DNA of 8,915 nucleotides from JBBIQZ01 sp037442065 (GCA_037442065.1 JBBIQZ010000025.1:1-8915), one strand, 5' to 3'. Positions 1 through 6,586 are shown, counted from the first letter of the stretch. Numbers and translations are program-made. Notes: generated by a model from the letters alone, not told the origin.

Positions 1-59
1 TTTTAAATTGCATATTTACTACCCTTTCGGTTAGATTTTAGCATGTTGAATACGAGGTA

Positions 60-88
60 TTGACAAGAGTTTCTTCATTTACTAAACT
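60..88 (+). promoter_or_regulatory. Candidate sigma70 promoter in the 23S leader
   Basis: A perfect -35 TTGACA (60-65) is followed after 17 bases by TAAACT (83-88), which matches four of six positions of the -10 consensus. Transcription would start near 95. It may drive the rRNA unit, or a short RNA ending at the hairpin at 179-202. The rest of 1-303 contains no ORF or tRNA that I can recognise, and no 16S gene lies within the 303 bases upstream of the 23S. Confidence 0.45.
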
Positions 89-178
89 TTAAAATATAGT
101 TTCAAAATGGATTTTATGGTAAAAACCCAAATACAATATCAAAAAGACACGGGATAATTATTCTTGTTTTTAGTTATT

Positions 179-202
179 GCCCGCTGTCTTGGCGGGTTTT
201 TT
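179..202 (+). terminator. Rho-independent terminator-like hairpin upstream of the 23S
   Basis: CCCGC (180-184) pairs with GCGGG (192-196) across a 7-base loop, followed directly by six T (197-202). This is the form of an intrinsic terminator on the + strand. It lies between the promoter at 60-88 and the 23S start at 304, so either it ends an upstream or short transcript and the 23S has a promoter further down, or it is read through by rRNA antitermination. Confidence 0.7.
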
Positions 203-252
203 AAATCCAAGTGAAAGATGAACTTTAAAAATTAAATACAGATATAAAAAAA

Positions 253-289
253 TTGCAATTTAAAGAGTTTGACTACAATAATTTATACA
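253..289 (+). promoter_or_regulatory. Weak candidate promoter next to the 23S
   Basis: TTGCAA (253-258) with TACAAT (274-279) at a short 15-base spacing, and a nearby TATACA (284-289), are promoter-like elements between the terminator hairpin and the 23S processing stem. None has ideal spacing. The site is listed because the hairpin at 179-202 would otherwise cut the 23S off from the upstream promoter. Confidence 0.25.
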
Positions 290-290
290 T

Positions 291-309
291 TTTGTAGTTA
301 TAGGGTTAA
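291..309 (+). repeat. 5' arm of the 23S terminal/processing stem
   Basis: Bases 291-309 are complementary to 4730-4748 at 18 of 19 positions, and the one exception is a G-U type pair. This long stem brings the two ends of the 23S precursor together, as in the RNase III-type processing stems of other bacteria. It fixes the mature ends near 304 and 4737. Confidence 0.8.
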
Positions 310-559
310 ATTAAGGGCATATGATGGATGCCTTGGCGTAAAGAGCCGACGAAGGACGTGGCTAACTGCGATAAGCCTCGGGTAGCTGAAGCAAGCTTTA
401 ATCCGAGGATTTCCGAATGGGGAAACCCAGTGCTGTAAATCAGCACTACTCCGACTTGTCGGAGAGGGCACCTGGTGAACTGAAACATCTTAGTAACCAG
501 AGGAAGAGAAATCTACGAGATTCCCTTAGTAGCGGCGAGCGAAGTGGGAACAGTCTAAA

Positions 560-703
560 CTTAATTTTTTCCTCGATTTATCGGGGTTTGCGGAATAAAA
601 AAATTAGGAGTTGTAAGAAGAGTTTAAGGCTTGGCTAGAAGTTTTGTAACTTCCGGCCAAACTTTCTACGATCCGCAGTCGTAATAAGCAAGAAAAAGTT
701 AAG
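560..703 (+). other. Domain I expansion segment of the 23S
   Basis: E. coli has roughly 30 nt here; this gene has about 145. A 12-bp helix between 560-571 and 692-703 (one G-U) closes the arm. Inside it a sub-hairpin pairs 631-641 with 650-660. The flanks GCGGCGAGCGAA and CCTGGAAAGG are conserved rRNA. No group I P1 pairing or ORF is seen, so this looks like a structural expansion and not an intron. Confidence 0.65.
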
Positions 704-870
704 AGAAGGATCCTGGAAAGGACCACCATAGAGGGTAAAAGTCCCGTACATTAAAACTTTTTTGGACTTATTTGAACTTTTCTTAAGTACCACGGGACAC
801 GAGAAATCCTGTGGGAAGCTGGGTGGACCACCATCCAAGACTAAATACTCTTTACGACCGATAGCGAACT

Positions 871-901
<31 letters not shown>

Positions 902-953
902 GGTGAGGGGAGTGAAATAGAACCTGAAATCATATGCTTACAAAGAGTAGGAG

Positions 954-1024
954 CCAGGTAGTGAATTTTGGACAAAGCATTCGCTTTTTCGTCCTTTCGG
1001 ACGAGTCCAAAATCTACTACCTGG
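954..1024 (+). other. Elongated 23S hairpin (expansion)
   Basis: Arms 954-973 and 1005-1024 are complementary over 20 positions with two mismatched or wobble sites. The apex carries a small hairpin, CGTCC/GGACG with loop TTTC (990-1003). The E. coli equivalent is a 14-nt hairpin in the stretch before GTGACTGCGT. This is a simple outward lengthening of one helix. Confidence 0.7.
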
Positions 1025-1638
1025 TGACTGCGTGCTTTTTGTAGAACGAGCCAACGAGTTATCAAGGTATGGCAAGGATAAGTCGATTGACGAATCCAAA
1101 GTGAAAGCGAGGGTTAATTGCCCGTGCCAAAGTCATACCTTATAGACCCGAAACCAGGTGAGCTATCCATGGCCAGGGTGAAGCTGGGGTAAGACCCAGT
1201 GGAGGCCCGAACACACCGGAGCTGCAACACCGGGTGATGAGCTGTGGATAGGGGCGAAAAACCAATCGAACCTGGAAATAGCTGGTTCTCCCCGAAATAG
1301 CTTTAGGGCTAGCGTCATATGTTTGAAGATAGGGGTAGAGCACTGAATGGGAGCGGGACTTCATTGTTACCGTTTCCAAACAAACTCCGAATACTATCTT
1401 TCTAATATGGCAGTCAGACTGTGACGGATGAGCGCCATAGTCAAAAGGGAAACAACCCAAATCGTAATCTAAGGTCCCCAAATTCACGCTAAGTGGAAAA
1501 GGATGTGAGATTGCTTAGACAACCAGGAGGTTGGCTTAGAAGCAGCCATTCCTTCAAAGAGTGCGTAACAGCTCACTGGGTTATGCGATCTTGCGCCGAA
1601 AATTTAACGGGGCTCAAGCGTGGTACCGAAGATACGGG

Positions 1639-1824
1639 CCATTGTGCTTCACTTTTGTTCAGCACAAAAATAAAAAGTAAAAAATAAAAAGTAAAAAGTT
1701 AAGTTTTTACTTCGCAAGTTTCGCAAGTTATTGAATAGAAAAATCACGAAGTGATTTACTAGCATTTTTAGTTTTTAATTTTGAATTTTTAATTTAAGTG
1801 CCGAGCGATAGCGAGGTACGATGG
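1639..1824 (+). other. Low-complexity A/T expansion arm in the 23S
   Basis: The base of the arm is a 9-bp helix between 1639-1647 and 1816-1824 (two wobbles). It replaces a 17-nt E. coli hairpin in the domain II region before GGTAGGGGAGCGTTCT. The 168 enclosed bases are extremely A-rich on the 5' side, with a 14-nt unit TAAAAAGTAAAAA(A/G) repeated in tandem at 1671-1684 and 1685-1698. They are T-rich on the 3' side (about 1765-1797), so a long weak hairpin is possible. A small perfect hairpin, ATCAC-GAA-GTGAT, lies at about 1742-1754. No ORF is present. It could be a removable intervening sequence or a permanent rRNA arm. Confidence 0.65.
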
Positions 1825-2309
1825 CGGTAGGGGAGCGTTCTTGTTTGAGTGAAGCCTAACTGTAAGGTTAGGTGGACGAGCAAGAAGTGAGAATGTTGGC
1901 ATTAGTAACGTATATGCCCGTGAGATACGGGCACACCGTAAGTCTAAGGATTCCCTTCCAATGCTAATCAGGGAGGGGTTAGTCGGGCCTAAGTCTATCC
2001 CGAAAGGGTCTAGACGATGGACAACAGGTTAATATTCCTGTACTTCTGTAAATGTTCCTTTATGCGACGCTTAACATAAGAAGGAGCACTTTTATGGCTA
2101 TAGGTGTCTAATCCTGGTGCAAGCCAGGAGAATGAAAGTCCTCTTTTGGACGATTCCTTTGAATATTGAGCCAAGAAAAGCATAAAATTAAAGTTTACAG
2201 AATCCGTACCGCAAACCGACACTGGTAGACGAGGCGAGTAGCCTCAGGTGTTCGAGATAACCCTCGTTAAGGAACTCGGCAAAACAGCGGCCGTAACTTC
2301 GGGATAAGG

Positions 2310-2460
2310 CCTTCCTCCTTCGCTTTTTACTTCGCAAAAAGCTACGGAAGGACGGGTCCTCCTCCTTTTCGATAGAATTTGGTATGATTAAGAGATCGAA
2401 GAGCGAAGAGGACTTGTCCCTCCGAAGCTCATTACGAAGTAATGAGCGGAGGGGGACGCA
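2310..2460 (+). other. Three-hairpin expansion in the 23S, with a promoter-like motif
   Basis: Between the conserved CGTAACTTCGGGA block and CGACTGTTTACCAAAAACA there are about 165 nt, where E. coli has about 75. Three hairpins are visible: 2310-2351 (apex GCTTTTT/AAAAAGC), 2356-2413 (GTCCTC/GAGGAC closing, TTCGAT/ATCGAA inside), and 2416-2457 (perfect 9-bp GCTCATTAC/GTAATGAGC, loop GAA). The middle hairpin loop contains TGGTATGAT (2380-2388), an extended -10-like sequence without a convincing -35. Confidence 0.6.
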
Positions 2461-2686
2461 GCAAAAGACTCCAGGCGACTGTTTACCAAAAACATAGGTC
2501 TCTGCAAACTCCTAAAGAGGATGTATAGGGACTGATGCCTGCCCAGTGCTGGAAGGTTAAGCTTTTCTGTGCAAGCGGAAAAGTTAAGCCCCAGTGAACG
2601 GCGGCGGTAACTATAACCGTCCTAAGGTGAATTTATTGCCTTAGTAAAATTCGGCTATATGCGGGAATCTCTGTATTCTAAAAGGA

Positions 2687-2716
2687 TTGAAGGATCTGAT
2701 GCTACTATGGTATAAT
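2687..2716 (+). promoter_or_regulatory. Extended -10 promoter for the intron endonuclease gene
   Basis: TTGAAG (2687-2692) lies 18 bases before a perfect TATAAT (2711-2716), preceded by TGG (2708-2710), so it is a full extended -10. Transcription would start near 2723, about 20 bases before the endonuclease ATG. The -10 sits between the arms CTATGG (2705-2710) and CCATAG (2721-2726), a 6-bp palindrome that could be an operator. The promoter would allow an mRNA separate from the spliced rRNA precursor. Confidence 0.65.
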
Positions 2717-2743
2717 ATATCCATAGTTAACTAACTAGGATTT

Positions 2744-3265
2744 ATGCCAAGTAAAAAAGCATTCAGTGCAGACAACCCGCAGGAAAGAAAGAAATTTCTA
2801 GGATGGATTGTTGGATTTACTGATGGTGAAGGTTGTTTTTCGGTGAGTTTTAACAAAAATAAAACCACTTCTTCCGGCTGGCAGATTTTTCCGGAATTTG
2901 TTATTACTCAAGGAGAAAAAAGTTTATCTATTTTAGAGAAAATTCAAAGATTCTTTAAATGTGGTAAAATCTTCATCAATCGAAGAAAGGATAATCATAA
3001 AGAAAATCTTTATCGCTATTGCGTTAGATCAATTTCCGATCTTTCTTTAAAAATTATACCTTTCTTTAAAGCTAATCCATTAGAAACAGCAAAGCAGAGA
3101 GATTTTAAGCAATTTGTTCTTATAATTGATATGATGCTAAGACAAGAGCACCTAAGATTAAAAGGAATGAAAAAGATTGCTTTGTTAGTTTCTAAAATGA
3201 ATAGAAAAATTCCATCTAGGTTTCTTTCATCCCCAGAGACTATACGCCGAACCATTCTTCGCTAA
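2744..3265 (+). CDS. LAGLIDADG homing endonuclease (single motif, intron-encoded)
   Basis: A 173-residue DNA endonuclease that would cut intron-less 23S genes near the 1931 site and so spread its host intron. The single LAGLIDADG-type motif is at residues 19-34 (LGWIVGFTDGEGCFSV), with the metal-binding acidic residue expected at D27. One motif and about 170 residues are typical of I-CreI-like enzymes that act as homodimers. The later helix around residues 121-150 (FKQFVLIIDMMLRQEHL) fits the same family. The start ATG follows a weak AGGA (2737-2740) at only 3 bases. The gene overlaps the ribozyme: residues 11-13 (NPQ) are encoded by the P4' strand and residues 165-170 (ETIRRT) by P7/P3'. No frameshift is seen, so it appears intact. 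Confidence 0.93.
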   Translation: MPSKKAFSADNPQERKKFLGWIVGFTDGEGCFSVSFNKNKTTSSGWQIFPEFVITQGEKSLSILEKIQRFFKCGKIFINRRKDNHKENLYRYCVRSISDLSLKIIPFFKANPLETAKQRDFKQFVLIIDMMLRQEHLRLKGMKKIALLVSKMNRKIPSRFLSSPETIRRTILR

Positions 3266-3822
3266 AGCTACGAATGACAAGCTCCAATATTTAGAATCAA
3301 GTAAAATATAAAGGAGGTTTGTCCACCGAAGCCTTAGGCGTAGGTGGAAGATATAGTCCGATCTTTATGGCGACATAAAGAGATGAGCAGAAATGCCTCA
3401 TCCTTCCTTAAGGGAAGTAACAAAAATGAGCGAAATTCCTTGTCTGGTAAGTTCAGACCCGCACGAATGGCTTAACGGTCTGGAGACTGTCTCAACGAGG
3501 GGCTCGGTGAAATTGCAATACCGGTAAAGATGCCGGTTACCCGCGACAAGACGGAAAGACCCCGTGAAGCTTTACTATAACTTAGTATTGAATTAAGACT
3601 TAATCTGTGTAGCATAGGTGGGAGACTTTGAAGCTTCAGCGTCAGCTGGAGTGGAGTCGTCAGTGAAATACCACCCTTATTAAGTTTTGATTCTAACCAC
3701 GTTTAACGTGGGACAGTGCTTGGTGGGTAGTTTAACTGGGGCGGTTGCCTCCTAAAGAGTAACGGAGGCGTTCAAAGGTTCCCTTGGTCCCAATGGAAAC
3801 GGGACTTAAAGTGTAAAGGCAT

Positions 3823-3858
<36 letters not shown>

Positions 3859-3978
3859 GTGCGAAAGCAGGACTTAGTGATCCGGTGCATTTCGAGTGGA
3901 AGATGCATCGCTCAACGGATAAAAGCTACTCCGGGGATAACAGGCTTATAGTGCCCAAGAGTTCACATCGACGGCACT

Positions 3979-4013
<35 letters not shown>

Positions 4014-4049
4014 AGCGGAAGTACGTTCCAAGGGTTTGGCTGTTCGCCA

Positions 4050-4093
<44 letters not shown>

Positions 4094-4464
4094 AAACATA
4101 ACCATGCTGTCTATAAATTCGGTCCCGACGCCTTTAAAAGGTGCGGGATTCCGACATTGCCGAAAGGCAATCGTCGGGGCTAAATGCTGGAAACTCCCAT
4201 GTATCTGGTGATACTCGTCAATAATTTGGCAGTAAAAATTCATCCAGTGGGGACGATCAGCAGGAAAGGCCCAGCACATAACTTGCAGTGCGCTTTGCGC
4301 ATTATTAAAGATACTGCAAGTTATGTGCTGGGAATCCTCAGAGACTATACGCCGAACTCCGGCCAAAACGTCGGAGAAGACATAGTCCGAGCCTTATGGC
4401 GACATAAGGAGTCTGGCAGAAATGTCCAGGCCATCCGAAAGCATTTCGGAGAGTAACAAAACTG
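4094..4464 (+). ncRNA. Group I intron in 23S near position 2604, without ORF
   Basis: A 371-nt ribozyme intron. The 5' exon AGACAGT (4087-4093) pairs with guide GCTGTCT (4106-4112), with the splice-site U-G pair. The intron ends in G4464 before exon TCGGTCCC. P4 is TGCTGG (4185-4190) with TCAGCA (4257-4262). P7 is GACTAT (4343-4348) with ATAGTC (4382-4387). A P9-like hairpin, CTTATG-GCGA-CATAAG, lies near 4393-4408. It shares a 19-nt identical block with the upstream intron (4339-4357 and 3234-3252) and a second highly similar block from P7' through the hairpin, so the two are related. No endonuclease ORF is present; the open frame at 4184-4456 has no family features. P6 carries a perfect 20-bp inverted repeat. 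Confidence 0.9.
4270..4332 (+). repeat. Perfect 20-bp inverted repeat in P6 of the second intron
   Basis: Arms 4270-4289 and 4313-4332 are exactly complementary, enclosing 23 bases that contain a small GCGC-TTT-GCGC hairpin (4290-4300). The position, between the P4' strand and P7, is the P6 region, where the related upstream intron holds its endonuclease frame. The perfect match implies a recent origin or strong selection. Confidence 0.85.
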
Positions 4465-4729
4465 TCGGTCCCTATCTGTCGTGGGCGTCGAAACTTGAAG
4501 GGAGCTCTGGATAGTACGAGAGGACCTCCAGGGACGAACCTCTGGTGTACCAGTTGTTCTGCCAAGAGCATTGCTGGGTAGCTATGTTCGGAAAGGATAA
4601 GCACTGAAGGCATATAAGTGCGAAGCCTCCCCTAAGATTAGGTTTCTTAGATCCCTTGAAGACCACAAGGTTAATAGGCTCTAGGTGTAAGACCAGTAAT
4701 GGTTTAAGCCGAGGAGTACTAATGATTAC

Positions 4730-4748
4730 TTAACCCTATAACTGCAAA
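4730..4748 (+). repeat. 3' arm of the 23S terminal/processing stem
   Basis: This is the partner of 291-309. The mature 3' end is expected near 4737, by comparison with E. coli GGCTTAACCTT. Between here and 4777 is an AT-rich 23S-5S spacer with no tRNA. Confidence 0.8.
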
Positions 4749-4884
4749 GTGTATAAATTTTAAATTGATTTAAGTGCAAAATTTCCGGTGCTTTGGCGAT
4801 GGGGAAACACCCGATCCTCCGCCAAAGGCGGACAAGCATTCCGAATCCGTCTTCACGTATATTTCGACGGACAGGCGCCGAAGT

Positions 4885-4900
4885 TAATTAACATCTTATA
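4885..4900 (+). repeat. 5' arm of the stem flanking the inner 5S
   Basis: Bases 4885-4900 pair perfectly over 16 positions with 5019-5034. The stem stacks almost directly on helix I of the inner 5S, separated by one T-T mismatch. It resembles an rRNA processing stem and could also record how this copy was inserted. Confidence 0.8.
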
Positions 4901-5018
4901 TGCTGGTGCTTTGAGCGAGATGGAAACACCCGACCCCATACCGAACTCGGCAGTTAAGCATCTCAGCGTCGATGGTACTTGGGCCGCAAGGCCCTGGGAG
5001 AGTAGGTCAGTGCCAGCT
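4901..5018 (+). rRNA. rrf: 5S ribosomal RNA gene (inner, complete copy)
   Basis: About 118 nt, the normal 5S length, with helix I GCTGG (4902-4906) and CCAGC (5013-5017). The conserved core reads GAGATGGAAACACCCGACCCC, CCGAACTCGG, AGTTAAGC and then GTCGATGGTACT. It ends with the helix IV/V region, GGGCCGCAAGGCCC and GAGAGTAGGTC. This is the component of the large ribosomal subunit that binds L5, L18 and L25. It is flanked by a 16-bp perfect stem and lies inside the halves of another 5S-like gene. It is presumably processed from the same transcript as the 23S. Confidence 0.95.
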
Positions 5019-5148
5019 TATAAGATGTTAATTATTTAGGGATATTTTCAGCGTCGACTGTGTCCAGCGGAGCTTTAGCGTAGTTGGATGGTACTTGGGC
5101 CGCAAGGCCCTGGGAGAGTAGGTCAGTGCCGGGAATTTTGTACTTAAA

Positions 5149-5178
5149 TAAAAAAACCGCCCCAAAGGCGGTTTTTTA
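5149..5178 (+). terminator. Rho-independent terminator of the rRNA unit
   Basis: CCGCC (5157-5161) pairs with GGCGG (5167-5171) over the loop CCAAA, with an A run before and six T after (5172-5177). The symmetry means it could act in both directions. It lies about 20 bases after the outer 5S end and closes the 23S-5S transcript. Confidence 0.9.
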
Positions 5179-5257
5179 GTTATCCAGAAATGCTTTTTTA
5201 GCGCTTTCTGTATAGTACACATTATCAAGCATTTCAAAATGGTTTTAAAATATTTTG

Positions 5258-5286
5258 TTGCCTCAAAAGGGGAAAATTGCTAAAGT
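5258..5286 (+). promoter_or_regulatory. Candidate promoter for the split nuclease gene
   Basis: TTGCCT (5258-5263), a 17-base spacer and TAAAGT (5281-5286), with TGC before the -10 giving an extended -10. AAGG (5301-5304) just before the N gap could be the ribosome binding site. The bases 5179-5257 otherwise hold only a 9-bp inverted repeat (5187-5195 with 5227-5235). Confidence 0.4.
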
Positions 5287-5305
5287 AGAGATAATAAATT
5301 AAGGT

Positions 5306-5325
5306 NNNNNNNNNNNNNNNNNNNN
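5306..5325. other. 20-base assembly gap (N)
   Basis: Twenty consecutive N. Its true length is unknown. It removes the start codon of the gene that follows and also means that the linkage of the rRNA unit to the downstream genes rests on scaffolding. Confidence 0.99.
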
Positions 5326-5326
5326 G

Positions 5327-6055
5327 CAGAAGAGTTGGTTTAAAGATTTGATCAAGAGTTATAAAGATGACGAAGAATCGGTTTATAATACCTGGTTTAT
5401 CGATCCAGAAAGGATTAAATATTTTGGTGCGATAAGACGGGGTGTTCAAAAAGTCGTTTCTGATATTAAAGAAAAAAAATTTCCAAACGATCTAAAGGAT
5501 TCTTCTCTAGAAGTGGTTGTGGAGGCCATTTCTGAACAAAAGCAGATTTTTGCCGGTTCTGCACATCCTTGGTTTTGGAAACCAAAGTTAAGGATTCCCG
5601 ATATTTACGAAGATCAAAACAATAAAAGAGAATTTGGTGAATGTTTGGAAACTTGTTTAAAAACCTCTAATGAAAAGAACTTATTAGACGCTTTAAACGA
5701 TTTATCTTCTCAAAATATAAAAGGTCTTGGACCCGCGTTAAGCAATATTTTATATTTCTTGCACCCAACTTTATTCCCGGCTTTTAATACATCTATAGTT
5801 AATGGTTTTAATATTGTTACAGGGTTTAATGTAAAACTTGGTGATTGGAATCAATATTTCTTCTTGCGAGAAAAAATCTTAGCAATCAACGATTTTTGGA
5901 AAGGTGAGTTATCAAAAGATATAGGAGTTATAGTGGGTTTATTTTTTGAGATCGGTATCGGTAGGCAAAAGGTTCCAACTGAAATGTTAGCTGGAAGAAA
6001 CTTGAAATTAAGTAAAGAGATTATATCAAGGATTGTAAAGAAAAGACGTGAGTAA
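5327..6055 (+). CDS. N-terminal part of a putative restriction-type nuclease (HhH-like region), 5' end in gap
   Basis: The frame is open from the gap edge. Codons 5327-5347 read QKSWFKD before the TTG at 5348, so that TTG is probably internal and the true start lies in the gap behind AAGG (5301-5304). The mostly polar, cytosolic-looking protein contains IKGLGPALSNILYFLHP (codons near 5717-5767), a helix-hairpin-helix-like GLGPA turn that suggests DNA contact, and it ends in a basic helix. No catalytic motif is seen in this half. The frame stops at TAA (6053-6055) and continues in the same phase with no further stop into the conserved C-terminal part, so the two are probably one gene interrupted by a nonsense change. 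I infer family membership from memory of similar conserved hypothetical proteins of about 400 residues. The function is unproven. Confidence 0.75.
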   Translation, partial: QKSWFKDLIKSYKDDEESVYNTWFIDPERIKYFGAIRRGVQKVVSDIKEKKFPNDLKDSSLEVVVEAISEQKQIFAGSAHPWFWKPKLRIPDIYEDQNNKREFGECLETCLKTSNEKNLLDALNDLSSQNIKGLGPALSNILYFLHPTLFPAFNTSIVNGFNIVTGFNVKLGDWNQYFFLREKILAINDFWKGELSKDIGVIVGLFFEIGIGRQKVPTEMLAGRNLKLSKEIISRIVKKRRE

Positions 6056-6577
6056 GTTGAGAATCAAGATAAGGAAGAAAAAAGTCATACTGAAATACAA
6101 TACAATTTAATCAAATTAGGCAAATCCTTAGGTTATGACGTTTGTGTGGCAAATAATGATAATTCCAAAGAATTTAACAACGAAAAATTTTCTTTTTTAA
6201 CTATTCGCAAATTGCCTAGCTTAACCAAAAATGAACACGATCAACAAACCCTCGAATTAATTGATGCTATATGGTTAAAAGACAAGAAGATTGTTTGTGC
6301 TTTCGAAATTGAACATTCAACGTCAATCTATTCTGGCGCTCTTCGTCTATTCGATTTGGCCAATATAACTAAAGACAAAGTGCAATTATTTTTGGTAGCT
6401 CCAGATCGAAGAGAGGGGGAAATCCAACAAATTCTAAAGAGACCAACTTTTATGGAGGAAATTGCGAAATACAAACCTAAATATATGCTTTATAATGAAT
6501 TTTGTGCTTGTTTTAAGCAAATTGGGCGATTTTCTTCGGACTGGAGAGGACTGGATAAAATTGCTATTAAATTTTAA
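6056..6577 (+). CDS. C-terminal part of the split putative PD-(D/E)XK nuclease
   Basis: This open frame is in the same phase as the preceding one, directly after its TAA. The nearest start is GTG at 6146, but the bases before it encode SHTEIQYNLIKLGKSLGYDV, which resembles conserved sequence in homologues, so starting at 6146 would cut the domain. The candidate catalytic core reads ELIDAIW, then FEIEHSTSIYSG (from about 6258 to 6336). The ID aspartate followed by E-I-E fits a PD-(D/E)XK-like nuclease fold with an ExE variant. Then come LFLVAPDRREGEI and RPTFMEEI. This C-terminal domain is recognisable to me as a widespread, poorly characterised restriction-enzyme-like family. No methyltransferase lies nearby. 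The stop is 9 bases before the next gene. It is either the tail of a pseudogene, a separately translated fragment, or the product of readthrough or a base error. Confidence 0.75.
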   Translation, partial: VENQDKEEKSHTEIQYNLIKLGKSLGYDVCVANNDNSKEFNNEKFSFLTIRKLPSLTKNEHDQQTLELIDAIWLKDKKIVCAFEIEHSTSIYSGALRLFDLANITKDKVQLFLVAPDRREGEIQQILKRPTFMEEIAKYKPKYMLYNEFCACFKQIGRFSSDWRGLDKIAIKF

Positions 6578-6586
6578 AATAAATCC

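Larger units (their letters stand above)
2629..3428 (+). mobile_element. Group I intron in 23S after U1931, encoding a homing endonuclease
   Basis: This is a self-splicing ribozyme intron and mobile element. The 5' exon CTAAGGT (2622-2628) pairs with the internal guide GCCTTAG (2638-2644), giving the diagnostic U-G pair at the splice site. The intron ends in G3428 before exon AGCGAAATTCC. Core pairings: P3 TTCGGC (2650-2655) with GCCGAA (3246-3251), P4 TGCGGG (2660-2665) with CCCGCA (2776-2781), and P7 GACTAT (3238-3243) with ATAGTC (3353-3358). A P9-like hairpin lies around 3364-3380. The site follows E. coli U1931, beside the I-CeuI target and used by known organellar and bacterial introns. 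The endonuclease frame runs through the P4', P6, P7 and P3' strands. Confidence 0.92.
4778..5139 (+). pseudogene. Split outer 5S rRNA-like gene enclosing a second 5S
   Basis: The outer ends form a 15-bp helix I extended into the flanks (4778-4792 with 5125-5139, two wobbles). The left part, GGTGCTTTGGCGATGGGG then AAACACCCGATCC (4787-4817), resembles the first third of the inner 5S. The right part, 5087-5130, is identical over 44 bases to inner 5S bases 4971-5014, so domain gamma (helices IV-V) is intact. The middle, corresponding to helices II-III, is replaced by extra sequence and the whole inner 5S. Further pairing, GGACA (4869-4873) with TGTCC (5061-5065), and CGCCGAA (about 4876-4882) with TTCAGCG (5047-5053, one mismatch), suggests the two halves still form one arm. 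I call it disrupted; it could also be an unusual expanded RNA. Confidence 0.65.

Noticed and set aside
1639..1824. The A/T-rich arm as a third group I intron
   Set aside because: No guide pairing, no P4 or P7 strands and no terminal G at a conserved junction; its base is a helix that replaces the normal rRNA hairpin.
5187..5235. Inverted repeat GAAATGCTT/AAGCATTTC after the rRNA terminator
   Set aside because: It has only 9 bp with a 31-base loop and no T run, so it is too weak to call a terminator or mobile element end.
4788..5449. Short frames across the 5S region and N gap
   Set aside because: They overlap 5S rRNA and the terminator, or run through unknown bases; there is no coding signal.
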